Assembly: GCF_002278135.3 (NCBI RefSeq)
Contig: NZ_CP029425.2
Coordinates: 7,416,001-7,480,000, forward strand
From: Bradyrhizobium ottawaense
Lineage (GTDB): Bacteria > Pseudomonadota > Alphaproteobacteria > Rhizobiales > Xanthobacteraceae
Reading direction: 5' to 3'
Length of the DNA: 64,000 nt
The notes under the pieces were generated by a model. It did not search any database, had not been told where the DNA came from, and saw only the letters and a list, made by a program, of their open reading frames with translations. Position 1 is the first letter of the stretch; each line of letters starts with the position of its first letter. Below, piece by piece: positions 47,097 to 58,176 of the stretch. The translations under genes and the position numbers were made by a program.

Positions 47097-47321
47097 TCAT
47101 GGATCGTCGCCGCTCTCATCCCGCTTCTTCGCGTCGATTGTGATCGGTAACCGTGTGTCGCTCGCCATCTCGGGCAAATCGAGCACCCAACCGTTAGCGA
47201 CTTTGATCCAGCCGCCCCATAGGGTCTCGTACTCGGAGGCCACGATTGACTCTTCGATATCCTTTTTTGGCACGTAGATTGACAAGCCCGTGTCCGGAGA
47301 GCGGCGGATCATGATTTTCAC
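47097..47321 (-). CDS. nifT: NifT/FixU
   Basis: A 74-residue protein of the NifT/FixU family: VKIMIRRSPDTGLSIYVPKK, ETLWGGWIKVANGWVLDLPE and DTRLPITIDAKK. The start is a GTG overlapping the nifS stop (GTGA). The family is conserved in nif operons but is dispensable in species tested and has no known reaction. Confidence 0.94.
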   Translation of the reverse strand: MKIMIRRSPDTGLSIYVPKKDIEESIVASEYETLWGGWIKVANGWVLDLPEMASDTRLPITIDAKKRDESGDDP

Positions 47322-48499
47322 GAGGTCTGCTCCCTGACCGTGGCGCGGGAGCTGGCGCGCATGCGAGTCACGATATCTGACACAGCGCACACGGCCTCAT
47401 CGACTTCGGCGAGGGAGGTTTCGCGCGAAAGAGAAAAGCGCACGGCGCCGTGCATCCGCCACGCAGGCACCTGCATGGCACGCAGAACATGCGATGGCTG
47501 CATTGAGCCCGACCTGCAGGCTGACCCGAGCGATACGGCGATGCCCGCCCGGTTAAGACGGTGGGCAATCGCTTCACCTTCGAGATGGTCGAAGGCAATA
47601 TTAGTCGTATTCGCCAAACGATTGCGAATGTCGCCAAGCACAACGCACTCGCCATTGCGCAAAATTCCCTGCTCAAGGCGGTCACGTAACGCGCCAATGC
47701 GGATGCGCTCGGGTTCAAGCCGCTCCGCCGCAAGTTCGGCAGCTTTTCCTAGTCCGACGATTCCGGGAATATTCTCGGTCCCAGCGCGCCGCCCTCGTTC
47801 CTGTGATCCGCCGCAGATCAGCGGCTGGAATTTTGTCCCTTTACGCAAATATAACGCACCTACCCCCTTCGGGCCGTGCAGTTTGTGCGCGGATAGTGAA
47901 AGCATGTCGATCGTGCTGTCCTTTAGGTTTAAGCGTACTTTACCAATGGCCTGCACCGCATCTGTGTGAAATAGCGCTCCCGCCTCACGGGTCCACCCGG
48001 CCAGACACTTCACGGGAAATATCGTTCCGGTCTCGTTATTGGCCCACATAACCGAGGCAATCGCTGTGCGTGGCCCAAGCGCGCAGCGAAACGCCTCGAT
48101 GTCGAGCCGGCCGCAAGCATCTACGGCAATAATGCGCGTCTTGACTCCCCTTGCCGCCAATTGCTCCGTTAGCGCAAGTACGGCGGAGTGCTCAACCGAA
48201 GTGGTGACAACCTCGTCTCGACCTTCCTGGGTTGCAAGTGCCGAGAGGATTGCGGCATTATTGGCTTCGGTCCCTCCCGAGGTGAAGACGATTTCGTGAT
48301 CGTATGCACTACCTAGCAGGCCGCTCAAGCTTCTCCGTGCCTGCCTCACCGCAATTGCGGCCTCGTTGCCAAAGGCATGCGCGGACGAGGCATTGCCGAA
48401 TTGCTCAGTGAAGAAAGGCAACATGGTTTGCACGACGGATGGATCAGTTCGGGTCGTTGCATTGTTATCGAGGTAAATCGGCGCTCGATTCTCGCTCAC
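47318..48499 (-). CDS. nifS: Cysteine desulfurase NifS
   Basis: NifS is the PLP enzyme that takes sulfur from cysteine for nitrogenase clusters. The 393-residue product has YLDNNATTR, the PLP lysine in SAHKLHGPKG and the catalytic cysteine in SLGSACRSG. It starts at GTG overlapping the stop of the Nfu-like ORF (GTGA). It is transcribed with iscA and the Nfu-like ORF from the sigma-54 promoter at 49176. Confidence 0.97.
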   Translation of the reverse strand: MSENRAPIYLDNNATTRTDPSVVQTMLPFFTEQFGNASSAHAFGNEAAIAVRQARRSLSGLLGSAYDHEIVFTSGGTEANNAAILSALATQEGRDEVVTTSVEHSAVLALTEQLAARGVKTRIIAVDACGRLDIEAFRCALGPRTAIASVMWANNETGTIFPVKCLAGWTREAGALFHTDAVQAIGKVRLNLKDSTIDMLSLSAHKLHGPKGVGALYLRKGTKFQPLICGGSQERGRRAGTENIPGIVGLGKAAELAAERLEPERIRIGALRDRLEQGILRNGECVVLGDIRNRLANTTNIAFDHLEGEAIAHRLNRAGIAVSLGSACRSGSMQPSHVLRAMQVPAWRMHGAVRFSLSRETSLAEVDEAVCAVSDIVTRMRASSRATVREQTS

Positions 48500-48789
48500 T
48501 GCACCACCCCGCCTGCAGCAACAACGAGGACCAGGCGATCCAAACCTCCGATCTTACCTACCAGGTGCCCCTGAATCCCTTCTAGACTCACGCTCGGAAG
48601 CTTGTACGGCTTGCCAGCATTGTCGAGCCGCGCCAAGAGCATGCTGCTATCGTGCCGATCAGCTAACAGGCGCCAGCTTCGGCTTGGCGATTGGGTCCGA
48701 TCTCTTCGTTCGCGCAGCGAACGGGACCCTCTCGCATCGTGGGGATCGACGAGTTCTTCAGTCGGTCTGGTTCGGCCGGTGTGGTTCAT
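48496..48789 (-). CDS. Nfu/NifU C-terminal-like protein lacking cluster cysteines
   Basis: A 97-residue ORF between iscA and nifS. Its second half (ARLDNAGKPYKLPSVSLEGIQ, about 53-73) aligns by eye with the Nfu domain of NifU (VRL-TGACSGC-QLSSVTLEGVQ). The two cysteines of the CxxC motif are replaced by Gly59 and Tyr62. An upstream LLADRHD segment recalls the Nfu ADGGD motif in degraded form. The stop overlaps the nifS GTG, so it is coupled to nifS. It could be a non-cluster-binding adaptor or a decayed scaffold kept for coupling. Confidence 0.65.
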   Translation of the reverse strand: MNHTGRTRPTEELVDPHDARGSRSLRERRDRTQSPSRSWRLLADRHDSSMLLARLDNAGKPYKLPSVSLEGIQGHLVGKIGGLDRLVLVVAAGGVVQ

Positions 48790-48822
48790 TGCCCTTTCCT
48801 TATCGCCTGATCAATGTTTCCA

Positions 48823-49143
48823 TCAGCCGAATGATTTTCCACAGGAGCAGTTGGTGGCCGCGTTCGGGTTATGAAAGGTAAAGCCAGAGCTCTCCGGTGC
48901 CAGCACGAAATCGATGGTTGTGCCGGCCAGATGCTCTCGGCTCTTGCTATCGACAAACACCTTGAGCCCATCGCAGTCGATCACGGTGTCGTCAGGCTTT
49001 GGCTCATCGGCGATGCCCATCTTGTATTTGAATCCATTGCAGCCGCCTGCTTCGATCATGACGCGCAGACCACCCGCCCGCCGCTCCGAAGATGAAATCG
49101 CGCTCTTGATTGCATTGACTGCGCTATCGGTCAGGTTGATCAC
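48823..49143 (-). CDS. A-type iron-sulfur carrier IscA/HesB (Nif-linked)
   Basis: A 106-residue A-type carrier with cysteines C35 (GGCNGF), C99 and C101 (NCSCGKSFG), which bind or deliver Fe-S clusters. It is the first gene of the iscA-Nfu-nifS-nifT operon, directly behind a perfect sigma-54 element, so it works in nitrogenase cluster assembly. Confidence 0.95.
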   Translation of the reverse strand: MINLTDSAVNAIKSAISSSERRAGGLRVMIEAGGCNGFKYKMGIADEPKPDDTVIDCDGLKVFVDSKSREHLAGTTIDFVLAPESSGFTFHNPNAATNCSCGKSFG

Positions 49144-49175
49144 GTCTTTGCCTCGTCAGCTTAGGCCCAGCTAAG

Positions 49176-49191
49176 AGCAAGTCACGTGCCA
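49176..49191 (-). promoter_or_regulatory. Sigma-54 promoter of the iscA-nifS operon
   Basis: TGGCACGTGACTTGCT on the minus strand is a perfect -24/-12 element, 33 bp before iscA. Confidence 0.93.
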
Positions 49192-49243
49192 GCGCGCAGA
49201 CGCCTGATGATGCTCATTTCCGCGCCCCTTGGCTGGCAACGGA

Positions 49244-49259
49244 TGTCGGGTTCCTGACA
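49244..49259. promoter_or_regulatory. NifA upstream site shared by divergent promoters
   Basis: TGTCGGGTTCCTGACA fits TGT-N10-ACA and is centred between the sigma-54 elements at 49176-49191 and 49332-49347. Confidence 0.8.
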
Positions 49260-49331
49260 AGGCACGTAAGGCGGTGCCAGCCACCGGCGCGTTTTCTTTC
49301 CGAGCTTCACTGAACGCCGCCACGCAGGCGA

Positions 49332-49347
49332 CGGCAGGCAATTTGCA
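49332..49347 (+). promoter_or_regulatory. Sigma-54 promoter of the gene at 49403
   Basis: CGGCAGGCAATTTGCA has the GG-N10-GC core and matches the consensus at most positions (C for T at the first base, G for C at the sixth). It lies 55 bp before the ATG. Confidence 0.7.
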
Positions 49348-49402
49348 TCGCATCTGGCTCCGACAACGCGTCGGTGAAGAGCATAGATCAAGGACAGATT
49401 TA

Positions 49403-49993
49403 ATGACCGCTATCGAGAACACTGCACTCGGCAGACTTGAGAAGGAGAGCCGCCTTCTCAACGCCGTATTCAAAGGCGCGACCACCAAGCCGGGTCGGTT
49501 CGGCTTTCGCGGCGACGTCGCACTAAAGTTCCAGACTCAGGTCGCGGACGAGAAACGACCGCCAGACTATTCCATTGAGCAGGTTCTGACGATCGCCCAA
49601 AACGGAGAACGCACTATCCCCGTGCTGGCCGGCTACCTACATTCCTTCGCGTATCTTGTTGACGTCGCGACCGTCCTCGACGGTGCCTTGAGCCCAATCG
49701 GCAGCTATTTCATTTTCTGCAACAACATCGATTTGCTGGCGAAGTATCGAGTTAAGCTCGGCGATATTAACTTCCACGTCTTACCCTGCGATGAATCCAC
49801 GGTTTGGAAGGAGATGATGGACTTGGTCGGGCTGAACAAGGACGACATCAAGAAGCTCGATCCGGCCGGCAAGCTTGATTACCTCCTCGATGCCACAAGG
49901 GATCTCGATCTATCCTATGAGGAAATCTCGTATGACGACGGACTAAAGAGGATGGAGGCTGTGAAAAACCGCAACGAGAACCGCCCGGTCTGA
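49403..49993 (+). CDS. Uncharacterised NifA/sigma-54-controlled protein (196 aa)
   Basis: The ATG at 49403 follows AAGGACAG. The soluble protein has no signal peptide or cluster motif. Its core reads GRFGFRGDVALKFQTQVADE, then HSFAYLVDVATVLDGALSPI and GSYFIFCNNIDLLAKYRVKL, and the C terminus is charged. I do not recognise the family. Divergence from iscA-nifS with a shared NifA site and its own sigma-54 element shows that it belongs to the nitrogen-fixation regulon. Confidence 0.85.
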   Translation: MTAIENTALGRLEKESRLLNAVFKGATTKPGRFGFRGDVALKFQTQVADEKRPPDYSIEQVLTIAQNGERTIPVLAGYLHSFAYLVDVATVLDGALSPIGSYFIFCNNIDLLAKYRVKLGDINFHVLPCDESTVWKEMMDLVGLNKDDIKKLDPAGKLDYLLDATRDLDLSYEEISYDDGLKRMEAVKNRNENRPV

Positions 49994-50014
49994 GGGCGGT
50001 CTTCAGTTGTTGGC

Positions 50015-50398
50015 TCATGCATCGTCCTCCGCGAGATGCACACCGACGGCGCAGATGTCGCCATCCACAACTACCAACGCGATCGGCGTAAGCGCTCTAC
50101 CTTGACATGGACCTTCGACGCACCGCCCGGTGCCGAGTTCGAAGGTCGAACCGTGCTTGCCGCACATCAGCCGGATACCGTTTGGATCGAGGAATTCGTT
50201 CTGCTCCCAGTCCAAATTGACGCTGTGGTGCGGGCATTTATTGACATAGCCAAGCACCTTCTTGCCCCATCGCACCACAATGATGGGCCACGGCCGGTGA
50301 TTGCCGTCATCTTCGAGGACCATAAGATGAAATCCGATGGCCTGGCGGCTCGGAATGTCGTTAAAGCTGCAAATCGCATAGACGAGAGTTGGCTGCAT
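50015..50398 (-). CDS. Rieske [2Fe-2S] ferredoxin-type protein
   Basis: From the ATG of MQPTLVYAICS the product is 127 residues. The Rieske ligands are C55-P-H57 and C79-G-K-H82 (CPHH...MCGKHG). It is a small soluble Rieske ferredoxin, probably an electron carrier. It is convergent with the 196-aa gene, with 21 bp between stops. No sigma-54 site with good score is seen upstream. Confidence 0.9.
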   Translation of the reverse strand: MQPTLVYAICSFNDIPSRQAIGFHLMVLEDDGNHRPWPIIVVRWGKKVLGYVNKCPHHSVNLDWEQNEFLDPNGIRLMCGKHGSTFELGTGRCVEGPCQGRALTPIALVVVDGDICAVGVHLAEDDA

Positions 50399-51020
50399 AG
50401 GTTGCTCTTGCAAGACTTAATTGTCGCTGTGCAATTGCCCCTGCAATAACCGTACGAGCGCCGAAACGAATCGTGTCTGGTCATCCGACGCGCAAACTTG
50501 GCTATTTCAGCAGATCTCGTTGCACAGCGGCGTATATTTCAGACAAAGGCACATTGAGCCTTCTCGTTCCCTCCGTGCTAGCTGCAGAACTGCTGCTCCG
50601 CGCTCCGGGCTTGCCGGACGGCCAAACGCGGCGGATGTCGCTGCTGCTCGTTAATGGCCACGCCGCATAGCGGGGCCACGGTGCCCTCCGATGGCGTATG
50701 TCTCACGGCGTCGCGGCCTTCGCAGAAGAGCCATGTGCTCGCTTCCAGCCGGCGCAGGGCGCGCGCAGCGAGCGCGCGCCCCCTTTGAACTAAGACTGTT
50801 GCGCCCGCGCTTTGAACGGTCAAACGCCCATCACTTCAGGTTCGGTGTTGCTATTGCAGCCACCTTACTCCATGCGCGTTCGGCAACATATAGCGCGACG
50901 ATCTGGGTCGGAAGAGCGCGGCGATCAGGATGGCGAGTCAGTGTCGCGGCGCGATGATGATCGCCGCGATGATTGTCGCGCGCAAGAGTTTTGTTTGCTT
51001 TGATTGTCGCGGAGCGTCAA
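50399..51020 (-). other. Stretch between the Rieske gene and IS21
   Basis: No supported gene. The right part (about 50945 onwards) contains TCGCGG-type repeats that probably belong to the IS21 end. Confidence 0.45.
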
Positions 51021-53470
<2,450 letters not shown>

Positions 53471-53652
53471 TCACGAGCCCGGCGTAGCCCTCTCATCATG
53501 GTCGACGCTCCACTTCCATCCTGTTCGCCGCGCGGCAGGCAACATGCACTTCAAGCAAGGTGACGGCTCATCGTGCAACAATTCGCTTTCGAAACTGAGT
53601 GTCGATATCACTGCTCTCAGCTTTCGAAAAATGGCTCAGGGTCGCCGTTGCG

Positions 53653-54486
53653 TTACTCCATGCTTAGCCCCGTGAAGACGCGCTCCAAATAGACTGACGG
53701 ATCATCTTCGTCAGAATAGTCCGCCTGGACCGTCGATTCAGCGGCGGCATCATCATCCTCCACCTTACTAAGGTACTTCGTAGGCTTGCCTACTCGCTGC
53801 CACTGGTCGTTCTCATTCTTCGTCCACACCTCGGGATGCTGGTGAGGATCAAGCACCCAGTGATTTCGACCCACATGAACAAAACCCATTTCTGCTAGGC
53901 GGGGTTCCATGCCGGGCAAGCCTGGTTTTGACAAGATCAAGGGATCATCACCATCCTCTCTCAGCTGGTGCTCAAGCAAAATATCGCCCGCGTTCTCAAC
54001 CAGGGGATGAGTGACCCGAAGGTCCACCACGGACGTGAGATCGTTGCGCCCAAACTTTTCCCGGAAGGTCTCCCCCTTGATCCGAACCGGACCTCCTGCT
54101 CTCAACAGGCCAACTGTTTCGTCACCCAATTGATAGCTGAAGAAGCGCACGGGCCTGGCTGGATCATAGTGAGTGGCGCTATAGCTGCCAGCAACCGTTG
54201 CTGCCCGCTCAGCTTTCTTTGATACGAAGTCTGAGTACTCTTGCGGATTAATGGCGATGTTCATGATGTCGCGGCCCAAAAATCTCCGCAGCCCTCGATC
54301 GAAGGAACGCTGGTCGATCTCAACAATGGGCGGACCGGAATTCAGATAGTACGCCCTTGTTTCAGATGACGACCCGCCTGGCTCCATACCTGCAAGTGTT
54401 TCCGCAAAGCGGGGGCTATCTCCCGGTTCATCAACTTGATTAGCGCTTGTGGATTGGCTGGATGAGCCAACGACTCTGCCATACAT
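53653..54486 (-). CDS. nopP: T3SS effector NopP
   Basis: A 277-residue homologue of the rhizobial effector NopP, which is delivered into legume cells and can affect host range. Recognisable stretches are PPIVEIDQRSFDRGLRRFLG, FFSYQLGDETVGLLRAGGPV and VTHPLVENAGDILLEHQL. The gene is intact, unlike the paralogue at 15473. Its minus-strand tts-like box begins 68 bp upstream. It lies between the iscA-nifS and nifDKENX blocks, flanked by an IS21 element. Confidence 0.92.
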   Translation of the reverse strand: MYGRVVGSSSQSTSANQVDEPGDSPRFAETLAGMEPGGSSSETRAYYLNSGPPIVEIDQRSFDRGLRRFLGRDIMNIAINPQEYSDFVSKKAERAATVAGSYSATHYDPARPVRFFSYQLGDETVGLLRAGGPVRIKGETFREKFGRNDLTSVVDLRVTHPLVENAGDILLEHQLREDGDDPLILSKPGLPGMEPRLAEMGFVHVGRNHWVLDPHQHPEVWTKNENDQWQRVGKPTKYLSKVEDDDAAAESTVQADYSDEDDPSVYLERVFTGLSME

Positions 54487-54553
54487 CAGATCGCTCTCCT
54501 ATCGGCAACATTGCACGCGATTGAGCTCATGCCGCGCAAGCTCGCGTTCATAA

Positions 54554-54583
54554 TATACAACCTAACTGACCACAACCTGACCT
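54554..54583 (-). promoter_or_regulatory. tts-like box upstream of nopP
   Basis: On the minus strand the site begins GGTCAGGTTGTGGTCAGTTA and ends GGTTGTATA. It keeps the GTCAG, CAG and final TA positions but lacks the central TCGA. The distance to the ATG (68 bp) is similar to that of the broken copy (53 bp). Confidence 0.6.
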
Positions 54584-55376
54584 AAGCATCTGCCGGCGCT
54601 CGGAGGCTGCGGCTGCGCAATCCGCAAGCGAGTCACGCACCCGCTGGCCAGCAATCGCAGGCTGATGGCGTGCGATATTGTCCGCGCTTGATCATCAAAA
54701 ATGTGACGTTCAACGGCGCAGATCTGCAGCACCGCCCTTTACTTTCGGTCGTCGCTGCCATTGACCAATGCAGCCGTCTATCGAGGATCGGCGGCGTGCG
54801 CGCAGAATTGCTGCCCGGTGCTTTTGTCGCGGCGTCCGCGACTCGCACGTGCTATTGCACTGTCATCCAATTCGGAGCAGCACCATCCGGTCCCAGGATA
54901 GAATCGCGAAGACACAGGTGCCACCATCACATGCGCTTCAACGCGATCGGCGGCTATGATCGGCCGGACAATTGTAAAACCCGTGGACCGCGGCAGACTT
55001 TCGCTCCTGCCGATCCCGCAACCGAAGGCCACAGGATAGGATGAGCACGACTGGCTCCGAAGGAAGTGCCTATTCGGAAAACCGACTAGACGACCACGAC
55101 GGTAATATGATCGCCCGCCCAAGGCCAAGTCGCTTTTCGAAAAAAACGCGGATCCTGCGATACGAGCGAGACTTGCAAGCAGGCGCCAGACAGCCGGTAT
55201 GGCTTGCCTCGGGGCTGAGCAGCATTCGGCCATGCGCATCTCCGCTCGTTCCGTCTTGCCATTCAGGGAAAAAATCGGGCCATTCGGGCCGGCTGGCACG
55301 AGTCTCCGTTGCGGATTGACCTGATCCAGCGGGGCCTCCCTCCACGCGTGGCGAACGGGAGATAGATCCCCTTCGC
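54584..55376 (-). other. Stretch between nopP and fdxB
   Basis: About 790 bp with no recognised gene or promoter. Short frames on both strands overlap each other. Confidence 0.45.
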
Positions 55377-55670
55377 TCATGCAGCTGCGGCTGGGACGTG
55401 GGTCTGGCAGCTGGCCGGGCAAACCCTATCGCACGCACCGCAGCCGATGCAGGCGCCCTGATCGTTCAGAACCATAATCTTTTTTTCGACTTCATCGTCC
55501 GCGTCATTGTCAAGGTTGACGAGTTCGCCCTCCTCGTTGATGCCTTTCAAAGTCATGACATCTTGACCGCACACCTTGAAACAGCGGCCACAGCCGATGC
55601 ACTTCTTGGCATCGATCGAGGCTAGGTATTGTGGCATCCAGTCGCGGCCGTCTCGCGTTGCAAATGACAT
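55377..55670 (-). CDS. fdxB: Nif-type ferredoxin FdxB (ferredoxin III)
   Basis: A 97-residue ferredoxin with CIGCGRCFKVCGQ and CIGCGACDRVCPASC, two 4Fe-4S clusters, and the FdxB-specific spacing between them. It closes the nifDKENX operon and probably serves in cofactor assembly or electron delivery. Confidence 0.95.
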   Translation of the reverse strand: MSFATRDGRDWMPQYLASIDAKKCIGCGRCFKVCGQDVMTLKGINEEGELVNLDNDADDEVEKKIMVLNDQGACIGCGACDRVCPASCQTHVPAAAA

Positions 55671-55680
55671 GCATTGCCCT

Positions 55681-55899
55681 TCAAGTATTTTCCAGCTCTT
55701 TTAGCTCGCGACTCTTGCGCTCCAGTTCGACATAGACATCGTACGCCTTCTGCGCCACCGCCATAATCGACGTCCAGTTGATGGGCAATTCTTCCGAAAG
55801 GTCGTGCAGATCCATCTTGGCCTGTATCGCCTTGGCGGACACTTTCTTTAGTTCGGCCTTCAGTATTTCACTGATCGCCCATGAGTGAGTATCCTCAAT
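55681..55899 (-). CDS. NifX-associated small protein (DUF683 type), start codon unclear
   Basis: The frame ending at 55681 reads [20 protein letters not shown], then [20 protein letters not shown] and [17 protein letters not shown], the typical NifX-associated DUF683 helical protein. No ATG, GTG or TTG lies at its head. The only out-of-frame ATG (55880) reads MGDQ-stop and would join the coding frame with a 1-base change. An ATT overlapping the preceding stop (ATTGA) at 55899 is the furthest upstream possibility. The gene may be damaged or use a rare start. Confidence 0.75.
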   Translation of the reverse strand: MEDTHSWAISEILKAELKKVSAKAIQAKMDLHDLSEELPINWTSIMAVAQKAYDVYVELERKSRELKELENT

Positions 55900-56359
55900 A
55901 GTTAGCCACGTCTGGAAATTTCCGAATCAGGCCAATTCCCTCGCTGACATATCTATCCCCCTCTTGAGCCAGCTTGACGCAATTATCGAATCCCAAGCGA
56001 TGCACGTCGCGCAGCTGCTTGTTTACGGCGACCAACCGCCCTGCGATGAGCACTATGCGCCCGAAGCCTTCATGATGCAGCTTCAGGATCGGCTGAACCA
56101 TAATGCCGGTCTCCCTCTCTACTGACAGGCCGACCGCATTGAAGAACAACTCAAGCCGCCATAGTGTATTGGGATCGGGATCACCGATGATCGGCAATGC
56201 GCGTCGTCTCTCCCTGTTCAGGATATAGGGTTCGAGCAGATCAAGGTCGCTCTTCCCTTCCCAGGCTTCATTGGTATCCTGGGCGCGCCAAAGCTTGACT
56301 AACTCGATTAGAAATGGTGCGTCGACGACGCTGCCCTGCTGCGCTATTTTTGCGGTCAT
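55895..56359 (-). CDS. NifX-associated protein (DUF269)
   Basis: A 154-residue protein with the family signature [20 protein letters not shown], then [20 protein letters not shown] and [20 protein letters not shown]. It always accompanies nifX in nifENX operons and is thought to help FeMo-cofactor assembly; the reaction is unknown. It lies 6 bp after nifX. Confidence 0.94.
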   Translation of the reverse strand: MTAKIAQQGSVVDAPFLIELVKLWRAQDTNEAWEGKSDLDLLEPYILNRERRRALPIIGDPDPNTLWRLELFFNAVGLSVERETGIMVQPILKLHHEGFGRIVLIAGRLVAVNKQLRDVHRLGFDNCVKLAQEGDRYVSEGIGLIRKFPDVANY

Positions 56360-56365
56360 ATCATC

Positions 56366-56761
56366 TCATTCGTCGAACTCAAACGATCGCGGTTGGTCCT
56401 TTGCAAGGACCTTGCGCAGCCAGGGAGGTGGCGTGCCCTTCAGCACCGACTCGAGCTTTTCCAGCAACACGTGAATGCTTTCCGGTTTGCTCACCTTGAT
56501 AGGATGAATTTTGCTGGCCACCACTCGCGCAGCCGCGGCACCACCAATGGCCGCGACGTATAGGATGGCGCAATCCTTGATCGCCTGGATCTTTGGCGCC
56601 AACTTGTCACCACTGCCGTCCTCCTCAAGATCGCCCTCAAACTCGATAGCTTTAAGAAAGACATGCCCGCTGGGCGCGACATCGTAGATTGCAATATTCT
56701 TTGCCCAGCCAAAATGAGCATCGACGCGTCTCAGATCCTGAGTGGCAAAAGCGACCTTCAT
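56366..56761 (-). CDS. nifX: FeMo-cofactor carrier NifX
   Basis: NifX binds NifB-co and the VK precursor during cofactor synthesis. The 131-residue protein starts MKVAFATQDLRRVDAHFGWA and contains CAILYVAAIGGAAAARVV. Its ATG overlaps the nifN stop (ATGA). Confidence 0.96.
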   Translation of the reverse strand: MKVAFATQDLRRVDAHFGWAKNIAIYDVAPSGHVFLKAIEFEGDLEEDGSGDKLAPKIQAIKDCAILYVAAIGGAAAARVVASKIHPIKVSKPESIHVLLEKLESVLKGTPPPWLRKVLAKDQPRSFEFDE

Positions 56762-58167
56762 GCAATTGACCTTTCAGGCGCGCCAGTGGAGCGGCGATGC
56801 CCCACGTGTTGTGGCAGTCCGGGCGTGGTCCGCCACCTATCGGGTGTAGGTCGGTCATTCTCGTCGCGATGCGCGATCACGAGATTGGCGATTTGGAAGA
56901 TCACATTGCGGGTACCACGATAGCCGACGGATACTTGGTGGCCCGCGCCAAGCCGATCGAATATCGGAAAACCTACGCGATAGAACGGCACTTTCAGCCG
57001 CCCCGCCGCTTGCCTTCCATGCGAATGCGTGATCAGCAGATCGCAATGCTTTTCTTTTGCAAATCCTTCCAGATCTTCGAGGTCACCAATGAGAACCTCC
57101 TTGGTCCTGATTCGCTCGATCACCTCAGACTGAGTGGTCGTCACGGCGACGGTCACCTGCGCGCCCATATCGTGCAGCATGCCGGATAAATCGAACAGAA
57201 GGTCTGGCTCGGCACCGATCGCGACTTTGCGGCCGCCAATATGGAAGTGCGCGTCCAACATAGCATCGGCGAGCTGACTGCGCTGGCGTCGATATTTCGA
57301 GGGTATCGGGCGCCCGCTAATCTCGCTCAAAAACATCATGAAATCGTCGTTTGGATGAAGACCACACAGTCGCTCGAACACACGAAAAGGCACCCCGGTT
57401 TTAGTCTGCATGACCTCAGCCGCGCGCTGCATCTGCGCACCGATTGCAATGGTCCACCCTGCGCGCCCCATGCTCGCGATCTCGTCGACGTCAATGCCGC
57501 CGATGGTCGTTGACGTAAACTCATCGGGGATATGCCCGTCGAGCGATCCCGCCAAGTCAGGGAGAAAGGAGGGGTACAATCCGAAATCCTCCAGCAAGGC
57601 ACGGAGTTCATCAAGGTCGCCGGGCGTCAGGTGACACCCCGGTAGAACATTTACCTTCGAGGGATCCCGCAGGCCATTGGCACTTGGCCGGTCCACCAGC
57701 ACCTCCACCATGCGTGCAACTGCCTTCTCCCACCCATCCTGGAACGCGCCCTTGAAATCAGGCGTTGATACATATACGAGCGGCAACTTTGTGAGTTGCG
57801 GATACGCACTCCGGATTAGTTTGAGGTACGCTTCCACATCGTCGCCGTTGGTCTCGGTGACACCGGTCGAGCAGATTCCGATGATCTTCGGCTTAGCGCG
57901 CTTGGAGATGTTAAGTATCGCCTGCTCCAAATTTTCATATCCGCCGAGTACGGTCGCGACCTCGCTCATCGCGGTGGTCTGCAGCGGTATTGCTTCTTTG
58001 AAGTGCCGGACAAAGAGCGTGAGACCGAAGGATGTGCACCCCTGTGAGCCGTGCAGAAGCGGCATCGCACCGCGCAAACCCATGAAGGCGTATGCGCCGC
58101 CGATCGGCTGGCTCATCTTCAGCGGGTTGACAACGCAGGCTTTTGTCGGCGCCGTGACCAGGGCCAT
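56758..58167 (-). CDS. nifN: FeMo-cofactor scaffold subunit NifN
   Basis: NifN forms the NifE2N2 scaffold on which NifB-co is converted to the cofactor. The 469-residue NifK homologue shows VVNPLKMSQPIGGAYAFMGL, LLHGSQGCTSFGLT and GICSTGVTETNGDD. It follows nifE by 9 bp. Confidence 0.97.
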   Translation of the reverse strand: MALVTAPTKACVVNPLKMSQPIGGAYAFMGLRGAMPLLHGSQGCTSFGLTLFVRHFKEAIPLQTTAMSEVATVLGGYENLEQAILNISKRAKPKIIGICSTGVTETNGDDVEAYLKLIRSAYPQLTKLPLVYVSTPDFKGAFQDGWEKAVARMVEVLVDRPSANGLRDPSKVNVLPGCHLTPGDLDELRALLEDFGLYPSFLPDLAGSLDGHIPDEFTSTTIGGIDVDEIASMGRAGWTIAIGAQMQRAAEVMQTKTGVPFRVFERLCGLHPNDDFMMFLSEISGRPIPSKYRRQRSQLADAMLDAHFHIGGRKVAIGAEPDLLFDLSGMLHDMGAQVTVAVTTTQSEVIERIRTKEVLIGDLEDLEGFAKEKHCDLLITHSHGRQAAGRLKVPFYRVGFPIFDRLGAGHQVSVGYRGTRNVIFQIANLVIAHRDENDRPTPDRWRTTPGLPQHVGHRRSTGAPERSIA

Positions 58168-58176
58168 GGCGACTCC

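Noticed and set aside
53605-53635. CTCAGCTTTCGAAAAATGGC, a possible tts box
   Set aside because: It lies at the 3' end of nopP, points into it from behind, lacks one base in the core and has no gene to drive.
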